Virus record (IMG/VR): IMGVR_UViG_3300037199_000131
Span: 1-35,654 of that record
Strand: one strand, 5' to 3'
Length of the DNA stretch: 35,654 nt
DNA from: a virus
Made by a program: the position numbers and the translations under genes. Below, in pieces: positions 31,335-35,654 of the stretch (positions within the stretch are counted from its first letter, which is position 1; each line of letters opens with the position of its first letter). The notes under the pieces were generated by a model. It worked only from the letters and a program-made list of their open reading frames with translations, was not told the DNA's origin and did not search any database.

Positions 31335-31429
31335 AGGTTTATATTACTCGATTCATTTCTGTTGACAACGTTTATTTGTTGGCTCATAACACACGCATCC
31401 TGCATGGAGCAGGGATAGAGGGACGCACA
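31335..31429. promoter_or_regulatory. Divergent promoter/operator region
   Basis: This is the AT-rich gap between the HTH gene and the 31430 gene. Rightward promoter: TTGACA (31362-31367), 17 nt, CATAAC (31385-31390). Leftward promoter: TTGTCA (31363-31368 read on the minus strand), 16 nt, TAATAT (31341-31346). The two -35 boxes share five bases within the near-palindrome GTTGACAAC (31361-31369), so a regulator bound there would affect both. That palindrome is the best operator candidate. Confidence 0.7.
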
Positions 31430-31720
31430 ATGGACCGCGAAACCGCCTGGCAGACCCACTGCGATTCAATGGCTTCCGGCTGCGACCTGGAAGCGCTTGC
31501 CGAGCAATTCTATGCGCTCGCCTACGAGACCGACCCCAACGCGAGCGCGGAGCAGAGGCAGTCCCTGATCGCCCATCACACGCAGATGTCGCGGTCCTGC
31601 GAACAGCGAGCGCGTCGCTACCGCGCAATGGGCGCAGGGGATTGGGAGGGCGCCGACGCCGAGGCGGCTCGCGCGTTCGGTGGCGAAGACGAAAAGAAGG
31701 GGTCGAGCCAGCCATGGTGA
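31430..31720 (+). CDS. Small acidic helical protein, 96 aa, ends in SSQPW
   Basis: ATG at 31430 behind GAGGGACGCACA. It is helical and acidic (DLEALAEQFYALAYETDPNA, EQRARRYRAMGAGDWEGADA). The final residues Gln-Pro-Trp and stop are encoded by CAGCCATGGTGA, which also contains the start of the first right-hand mini-ORF. So this ordinary-looking gene is the head of the right chain. It is first in the rightward operon, where antirepressors or regulators often lie. Function not recognised. Confidence 0.7.
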   Translation: MDRETAWQTHCDSMASGCDLEALAEQFYALAYETDPNASAEQRQSLIAHHTQMSRSCEQRARRYRAMGAGDWEGADAEAARAFGGEDEKKGSSQPW

Positions 31721-31929
31721 GCGCGACGGTCGGGGCTAGGTGGTCGCGGTCGGGGTTGTGGTCGTCGTCGGGGTCGCGGGCGGGGTCGTGGTCGTGGTCG
31801 CTGTCGGGGGCGGGGTTTTCGCGTTCGCGGTCGTGGTCGTGTACAGGGGCGGGGGCGTGGTCGGAGTCTCGGGCGGCGTCGGCGTCGCGGGCGCGGTCGT
31901 GGGCGTGGTCGGGGAGCCAGCCATGGTGA
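31714..31929 (+). CDS. Ser-X/Trp mini-ORF R1, 71 aa
   Basis: The start ATG is in the CCATGG at 31712-31717, overlapping the stop of the 96-aa gene; the ribosome site (AAGGGG) is 11 nt upstream. It opens MVSATVGARWSRSGLWSSSG. The body has SWSWSLSGAGFSRSRSWSCT and GAGAWSES, and it ends SWAWSGSQPW. Its stop sits in the CCATGGTGA that starts R2. It shares SRSWSCTGAGAWSESR with L3 of the other array. Confidence 0.5.
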   Translation: MVSATVGARWSRSGLWSSSGSRAGSWSWSLSGAGFSRSRSWSCTGAGAWSESRAASASRARSWAWSGSQPW

Positions 31930-32189
31930 GCGCGACGGCGGTCGGGGCTAGGTGGTCGCGGTCGGGTTTGTGGTCGTCGTCGGAGTCATGGGCGGGGTCG
32001 CTGTCGTGGTCGCTGTCGTGGGCGGGGTTTTCGCGGGCGCGGTCGGAGTCGGGCACAGGGGCGGGGGCGTGGTCGGAGTCGGGGTCGGGGTCGGGGTTGT
32101 GGCCGGCGTCGGCGTCGGGGTCGCGGTCGGCGTCGGAGTCGTGGTCGGGGTCGGGGTTGTGGTCGGCGTCGGCGTCGGGGAGGCGATAG
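31923..32189 (+). CDS. Ser-X/Trp mini-ORF R2, 88 aa, upstream of the exonuclease
   Basis: The start ATG is in the CCATGG at 31921-31926 with GGGGAG 6 nt upstream. It opens MVSATAVGARWSRSGLWSSS, contains SLSWSLSWAG and TGAGAWSESGSGSGLW, and ends SASASGRR-stop. The TAG at 32187-32189 is 2 nt before the exonuclease ATG, which has its own GGGGAGG site inside this ORF. It is the only unit besides L4 not ending Pro-Trp, and both are the last of their chains. Confidence 0.5.
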   Translation: MVSATAVGARWSRSGLWSSSESWAGSLSWSLSWAGFSRARSESGTGAGAWSESGSGSGLWPASASGSRSASESWSGSGLWSASASGRR

Positions 32190-32191
32190 CC

Positions 32192-32968
32192 ATGGCCCTG
32201 GACCTCACCTCGGTCAGCCCGTCGCTTTTATGGAACATGAACACCTCGCCGGGAGCGTACCGGTACCGGGTCACGACCCCGTTCGAGGGAACGCCTCAAA
32301 CCGTGTTCGGTCAGCTAGTAGACGGACATTTGACCGGCGTCGGGCTGGATCGGTTCTGCGTATGTGGCGTCGACAAGCGGACCAAGGAGTACAAGGCGTT
32401 CCAGGCCCAAAACGAGGGGAAGGAGATCATCTCCCGCGACGTATGGGACGAGGCGGTGGAGTGCGCCGCTGCGGCCCGCTCTAATCCTCTCGTGGCCGAG
32501 ATTCTATCGGCGGGCCAGCCACAGGTTGCGCTGAAATGGGTTGACGAGGAGACCCAGCTCGTGATCTCGGGTCGCCTCGACTGGCTCTCGGATTCGACGG
32601 GGCTCGCGCCAGATATCAAGACGACAGCGAAGGGTCTCGCCGTCCGGCAGATCGCGAACACAGTGTCCGATCGCGGGTACCACGTACAGAACGCGCTCTA
32701 CCGGATGGGGCTCAAGGTTATGGGGCTGCCCTACGACGTTGGCTGGGTTTTTATCGAGTCCTCGCCTCCCTACGACTCCGTCGTCTACCGATTGAGTGAC
32801 GTACAGGAGGAGGATTGCGAACGCGAGGCGCGACGGCTGCTCCGGAAGGTCCGGCGGTGCCTCGACGCGAACTCGTGGCCTGGCGTCGCTGGTCCGACAC
32901 CCGGGGTTCAGTCATTAGTCCTACCGTTCTGGGCTTTCGGCCCGCGCATTGAGGAGGAACAACCGTGA
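32192..32968 (+). CDS. RecB/RecE-like (PD-(D/E)XK, DUF3799-type) exonuclease, 258 aa
   Basis: ATG at 32192 follows GGGGAGG at 8 nt. Motifs: GRLDWL (Asp130), PDIKTT (Asp141, Lys143) and the RecB-family HVQNALY (Gln166, Tyr170). The N-terminus (SLLWNMNTSPGAYRYR) resembles the substrate-binding part of DUF3799/Cas4-like proteins. A 4-bp GTGA overlap links it to the ERF annealing gene. Together they form a two-protein recombination system in which the nuclease resects a 5' strand and the annealer pairs the exposed ends. Part of its C-terminus is duplicated at 33753-33861. Confidence 0.85.
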   Translation: MALDLTSVSPSLLWNMNTSPGAYRYRVTTPFEGTPQTVFGQLVDGHLTGVGLDRFCVCGVDKRTKEYKAFQAQNEGKEIISRDVWDEAVECAAAARSNPLVAEILSAGQPQVALKWVDEETQLVISGRLDWLSDSTGLAPDIKTTAKGLAVRQIANTVSDRGYHVQNALYRMGLKVMGLPYDVGWVFIESSPPYDSVVYRLSDVQEEDCEREARRLLRKVRRCLDANSWPGVAGPTPGVQSLVLPFWAFGPRIEEEQP

Positions 32969-33645
32969 TCACATCAGACAAGACCGGCGAGATAGCGAAA
33001 GCCCTCGCCGCCGCACAAACCCAGCTCGGACCGGTGCTCAGGGACAAGACGGTGCGCGTCTCTGGGGATAAGGGGACATATACGTTCGACTACGCGGATT
33101 TGGCCTCGGTGGTCGAGGTGTGCCGTACCGCTCTCTCCCAACAGTCAATCGCGATTGTGCAGGGAGTAGAAACGGAGCAAGGGGGAGTGAAGGTCGAAAC
33201 GCGACTCATTCACTCGTCCGGTGAGTGGCTCTCCTCTGCGATCACGATGCGGGGCGCCGCAGACAAGCCACAAGCAGTTGGCTCCCTGATCACCTACGCG
33301 CGCCGATACGCCCTGTCGGCAATGGTAGGAGTAGCCTCGGAAGAGGACGACGACGCCAATGTGGCCGAGGGCAACTCGCGACAAATATCCACGCGGCCCC
33401 TAAGCCCCCAGGCCCAGGCACGCTCCGCTGCCGTCAAGGCCGGGAAAGATCCCGTGGCGCGACTCGAGGCCGTGAAGGCGCGGGCCCTGAAGCTGTACGC
33501 AAACATCCCCGACGCGAAGTCGCAGCTAGGGACGTGCCTTGGCAGAACCTTTGGAGAGGGGCCTATCGCCGGTCTGTCAGAGGCGGAACTTGACCAGGCG
33601 GAAGCGTGGCTAACGCTAGAGCAGGCCGCAAAGGCGAAGGGCTAG
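32965..33645 (+). CDS. erf: ERF-family single-strand annealing protein, 226 aa
   Basis: GTG at 32965 overlaps the exonuclease stop; GAGGAGG lies upstream. Residues ~1-145 carry the ERF signature: EIAKALAAAQTQLGPVLRD, GTYTFDYADLASVVEVCR, TRLIHSSGEWLSS and GSLITYARRYALSAMVGVAS (the GS-x-x-TYA-RRY-x-LS core), then acidic EEDDDAN. The C-terminal ~80 residues are helical and variable, as usual. It anneals complementary single strands during phage recombination or genome circularisation. Confidence 0.93.
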   Translation: MITSDKTGEIAKALAAAQTQLGPVLRDKTVRVSGDKGTYTFDYADLASVVEVCRTALSQQSIAIVQGVETEQGGVKVETRLIHSSGEWLSSAITMRGAADKPQAVGSLITYARRYALSAMVGVASEEDDDANVAEGNSRQISTRPLSPQAQARSAAVKAGKDPVARLEAVKARALKLYANIPDAKSQLGTCLGRTFGEGPIAGLSEAELDQAEAWLTLEQAAKAKG

Positions 33646-33647
33646 GC

Positions 33648-33860
33648 GTGACGGGAGCGACCTTAGACGCTTGCGTCCCTTGGCCTACGGGCCTGGGTCG
33701 CCCCCGCTCCATCGCCGTGCGCCCCAGCGGCGACGCCATAGTGGGGCACCCGCGAACGCGAGGCGCGACGGCTGCTCCGGAAGGTCAGGCGGTGCCTCGA
33801 CGCGAACTCGTGGCCTGGTTCTGGGCTTTCGGCCCGCGCATTGAGGAGGAACAACCGTGA
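33648..33860 (+). pseudogene. Chimeric small ORF ending in the duplicated exonuclease C-terminus, 70 aa
   Basis: GTG at 33648, 2 nt after the ERF stop, opens a frame that ends FWAFGPRIEEEQP, the same last 13 residues as the exonuclease. The middle of the duplicated DNA is read in another frame here, and the first ~35 residues (GLGRPRSIAVRPSGDAIVG) are unrelated. Most likely a duplication relic that may still be translated. I would not assign a function. Confidence 0.4.
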
Positions 33861-33946
33861 TAGCGAAAGTTCTAGCCGCCGTACTACCGATTTGTGTAAC
33901 TCTCGAGGCGCTTAGGCAGTTAACCCGTCGCAAGGAGAGACACCCA

Positions 33947-34234
33947 ATGGCAACGAAGGCAAAGATTCAGCAGTATCCGATCCTCCAGCTCGGACGAGCA
34001 GTGATCATCCGTACGGTAACGTTCCACTACGTCGGCCGCGTTGTGGCGCTCGACAATAACTGGGTCACGCTCTCGGATGCGGCGTGGGTAGCGGACTCGG
34101 GCAGGTGGTCGGACGCGCTCCGGACTGGGGTGTTGAAGGAGGTTGAGCCGTACCCCAACCCCGTGGACGTGGGGCGGGAGACCATAGTCGACGTGACCAC
34201 CTGGGACCATTCGCTTCCGCTGGATCAGAAGTGA
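33947..34234 (+). CDS. Small protein, 95 aa, end of the rightward operon
   Basis: ATG at 33947 is preceded by a strong AAGGAGAG. The frame is also open from a GTG at 33857 (125 aa), where the duplicated erf start lies, but the ribosome site favours 33947. The protein is beta-rich with Trp and Val (AVIIRTVTFHYVGRVVALDN, NWVTLSDAAWVADSGRW) and resembles small phage proteins with an Sm-like or SH3-like barrel, which is only an impression. A strong hairpin follows 12 nt after the stop. Confidence 0.7.
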   Translation: MATKAKIQQYPILQLGRAVIIRTVTFHYVGRVVALDNNWVTLSDAAWVADSGRWSDALRTGVLKEVEPYPNPVDVGRETIVDVTTWDHSLPLDQK

Positions 34235-34246
34235 AGTAACAACAGA

Positions 34247-34295
34247 GATCGCGCGCAGCCGGGCCGTCGTGGTTCGGGCCCGGCTGCGCGCGATC
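34247..34295. terminator. Bidirectional terminator hairpin
   Basis: A 19-bp perfect inverted repeat (34247-34265 and 34277-34295) with an 11-nt loop lies between convergent genes: the rightward operon end at 34234 and the late operon end at 34330. No clear U-tract on either side, but position and stem strength fit termination in both directions. A stray CCATGGTGAG (34306-34314) like the array punctuation follows it. Confidence 0.8.
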
Positions 34296-34329
34296 ACGGA
34301 GCTACCCATGGTGAGAGCGTTGGCGGTCG

Positions 34330-35654
34330 CTACCGTCCCCTATACACCCGTCGCTGGTAATCAGGGCTGATCTGTTGGCCGATGAAGTCGGCGGCGGGGT
34401 TGGCGGTGCGGGCCCGGTCGAAGGACGGCGCTTTCTGCTCTAGCCAGCCGTGGAGCTCGTCCTGGTTTACCTCGCCACAGCCGTGGAGCTCGTCCTGGTT
34501 TACCTCGCCACCATGGGCCATATTGTTGGCTTTCTTGACGGCATTTATTCTATTAGCGTCGATGAGCTTTTCTTTGAGCGTTACGGCTCGGGCGCCAGTA
34601 GGCGGCGAGGTCGACTCAAACACCGCGCGTCCAGTACGAATCAGGTTTCGCAGGTCTCCTCCTTCTCCACGCGCGTAGGGGCTACCCACATCCTTTTTGA
34701 GAGCGCTTTCGAGCTGGAACGAGCCGAATCCACCCGGTCGGTCTCCTGCCCGGAATTGAGCATTCTCCAGAATTTTGTAATTTCGATACTGATTGTCAGT
34801 AGTTTTCAGCTTCTGAGCCATCTCCTTTGGAAGACCGTCTTCAATGGCTTCCGTTGTGGCGTCTTCGGCTTGGGACAGCATTTTTTGTACGGCATTAGAT
34901 TGCGTAGGGCTAATCTCATCCCGAATGTTTGAACGGATTTGCATCAGCTGCTCGACTGGGACCTGACCCTCCTCATTCGGCTTTAGTATTGTCGTTTGCG
35001 CCTTCAAGAATTTTGAGACAGCGTGTCTATCGGGGTCCCCGGCCAAAATCCTGTCATTATTGGCAGCTTGCTCAAAGGCATCAGGTAGTGATTGAGGGCC
35101 AGCGTTGAGAGGAACATACGCGCCCTTGATTTCGCTGTATGCTGGCTCGAATCCTTGATAGATTTTAGCAAGCTTATCGCTGACGGAAGGCTCCTGGGCT
35201 ACGTCTTCCCAGTTTAGGCCCTCGGGCAACGCTTTCCTAAGACCGAGATTCTGCCAGGCTTGACGAGCAGCCTCACGTTTCGCATATATCTCGGGACCGA
35301 TATCCGGGCTCGATAGTAATGCCTGTTCAGTAATGCCGATATCAGACCGAGGCGCTAGCTGGCCCGCTGTTAGTCGCGTTTGGTCTCCTACGTTTGCAAA
35401 TTGCTTATTTAGCTCGGTAGCCTCTGGGATTATTTGCTTAGGTGTGATGCCAGCTCTGGCAAACCTTTGGCTGAGTGGGGTTTCTGATTCCCTATTAACA
35501 GTGGTAAATGATTTAAAATCGGCTTGTTTTTCTGGGGGTATTCCATTGGGGAAATCTATCTTGGCTTGGGCGGCAGCTACGGTGGGCTGAGGCCCGTTGG
35601 CTAGAGCTATTTCTTCGGGCCCGGCGCCTATCGCCGAGCCCCAACGAGCTATTT
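34330..35654 (-). CDS. Repeat-containing internal virion (ejection) protein, C-terminal part
   Basis: The frame is open from the window end to TAG at 34330-34332 and joins the 1-1132 part through the 105-bp overlap, giving about 783 aa in total. This ~406-residue part begins within the 44-aa repeat, then is helical and charged (KLAKIYQGFEPAYSEIKGAY, VEQLMQIRSNIRDEISPTQS, KMLSQAEDATTEAIEDGL). Near the end it has HGGEVNQDELHG, an 11-residue phrase duplicated in tandem (33-bp repeat, 34446-34511), then RTANPAADFIGQQ and a basic tail. The ATG near 35229 is internal, not the start. Probably ejected with the DNA. Confidence 0.72.
   Translation of the reverse strand, partial: IARWGSAIGAGPEEIALANGPQPTVAAAQAKIDFPNGIPPEKQADFKSFTTVNRESETPLSQRFARAGITPKQIIPEATELNKQFANVGDQTRLTAGQLAPRSDIGITEQALLSSPDIGPEIYAKREAARQAWQNLGLRKALPEGLNWEDVAQEPSVSDKLAKIYQGFEPAYSEIKGAYVPLNAGPQSLPDAFEQAANNDRILAGDPDRHAVSKFLKAQTTILKPNEEGQVPVEQLMQIRSNIRDEISPTQSNAVQKMLSQAEDATTEAIEDGLPKEMAQKLKTTDNQYRNYKILENAQFRAGDRPGGFGSFQLESALKKDVGSPYARGEGGDLRNLIRTGRAVFESTSPPTGARAVTLKEKLIDANRINAVKKANNMAHGGEVNQDELHGCGEVNQDELHGWLEQKAPSFDRARTANPAADFIGQQISPDYQRRVYRGR
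34446..34511. repeat. 33-bp tandem repeat (2 copies), in-frame 11-aa
   Basis: Two adjacent identical 33-bp units (34446-34478, 34479-34511) in the minus-strand gene encode GEVNQDELHG plus Cys or Trp. The first codon after each unit differs only by context. This is a second in-frame expansion in the same gene as the 132-bp repeat. Confidence 0.92.
35543..35654. repeat. Partial copy of the 132-bp tandem repeat at the window end
   Basis: From ccattgg at 35543 the sequence follows the 132-bp unit up to base 105 of the unit at 35654. Bases 35550-35654 equal 1-105. If the genome is circular this is the first copy of the array at 1-391. Confidence 0.93.

Larger units (their letters stand above)
31712..32191. 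repeat. Right low-complexity array (plus-strand GTCGNG-type hexamers with CCATGG punctuation)
   Basis: A degenerate hexamer tract, G-rich on the plus strand, lies between the 96-aa gene and the exonuclease. CCATGG blocks at 31712, 31921 and 32190 divide it into units of 209 and 269 bp. It is inverted relative to 27889-28537 and shares long near-identical stretches with it. The Val/Gly frame also runs open into the exonuclease from 31952, but I prefer the ATG-initiated Ser-X frame. Confidence 0.9.
32818..33883. repeat. Duplicated exonuclease-end/ERF-start junction (32818-32883 + 32926-33000; copy 33753-33869)
   Basis: Bases 33753-33818 match 32818-32883, and 33818-33861 match 32926-32969, with the 42 bases between them deleted in the copy. 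The copy then continues with atagcgaaag and gccgccg, resembling ERF codons 9-15. So the region around the exonuclease stop and ERF start was duplicated downstream of erf and then decayed. The ribosome site and GTGA junction are preserved. Confidence 0.88.

Noticed and set aside
31952-32191. 80-aa Val/Gly-rich N-terminal extension of the exonuclease
   Set aside because: Open only because GTCGNG repeats lack stops. ATG at 32192 has GGGGAGG at good spacing and matches the expected domain start.
31948-32274. Minus-strand Pro/Thr-rich ORF across the right array
   Set aside because: Antisense of the array and exonuclease start, with no ribosome site or supporting context.
33857-33946. 30-residue N-terminal extension of the 95-aa protein
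   Set aside because: The GTG and ribosome site come from the duplicated erf start, whereas AAGGAGAG before ATG 33947 is stronger. I cannot exclude that both starts are used.

Overview
The window looks like one complete, circularly permuted genome of a tailed bacteriophage with podovirus (P22-like) morphogenesis, seen as a metagenome-type contig. The first 105 bases (1-105) and the last 105 bases (35550-35654) are identical, and both lie inside a 132-bp tandem repeat. Closing the contig on that overlap gives about 35549 bp and restores one uninterrupted minus-strand gene of about 783 codons. The number of repeat copies may be collapsed. I see no rRNA, tRNA, CRISPR array, integrase, reverse transcriptase or RNA polymerase. 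The DNA is GC-rich. Genes are packed tightly, often with 4-bp GTGA or ATGA stop/start overlaps. The host cannot be named from the sequence. Good Shine-Dalgarno sites and sigma70-like promoters point to a bacterium, and two promoter/start arrangements suggest leaderless mRNAs are used.

Late block (minus strand, 25114 down to 1, then across the junction to 34330). In order of transcription: a 161-aa protein of unknown role, a C5-cytosine DNA methyltransferase, small accessory genes that include a tandem duplicate pair, terminase large subunit, portal, scaffold, major capsid protein followed by a hairpin, two related capsid or decoration-like proteins, further virion proteins, two tail-fibre-like proteins with C1q/TNF-like ends, a head-tail adaptor with an FN3-like N-terminus, a 1308-aa tail nozzle protein, and four Ala/Gln/Gly-rich proteins that are probably ejected internal virion proteins.

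Early and regulatory blocks. A small plus-strand cassette (25201-26371) holds a duplicated gene pair and a ribbon-helix-helix-like protein. A minus-strand lysis block (27888-26330) carries a Tlde1/DUF2778-like peptidoglycan enzyme and a holin-like membrane protein. From a divergent promoter region (31335-31429) an HTH regulator, small coupled genes, a replication protein, a DnaB-type helicase and a PD-(D/E)XK nuclease run leftward. A 96-aa gene, a RecB/RecE-like exonuclease and an ERF annealing protein run rightward. The two rightward recombination genes form a phage SynExo pair. A strong bidirectional hairpin at 34247-34295 separates the rightward genes from the end of the late block.

Most unusual: two low-complexity G-rich tracts, 27889-28535 and 31712-32191, one in each operon and pointing away from each other. 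Each resolves into a chain of small ORFs (28, 49, 74 and 68 aa on the left; 71 and 88 aa on the right). These begin Met-Val-Ser-Ala, have an alternating Ser-X, Trp-rich body, and mostly end His/Gln-Pro-Trp-stop. The nonamer CCATGGTGA encodes both the Pro-Trp-stop of one ORF and the Met-Val start of the next, and a GGGGAG or GGAGAG ribosome site precedes most starts. The chains end at the start codons of the lysis enzyme (left) and the exonuclease (right). I do not recognise this arrangement and regard it as the best candidate for an undescribed system here.
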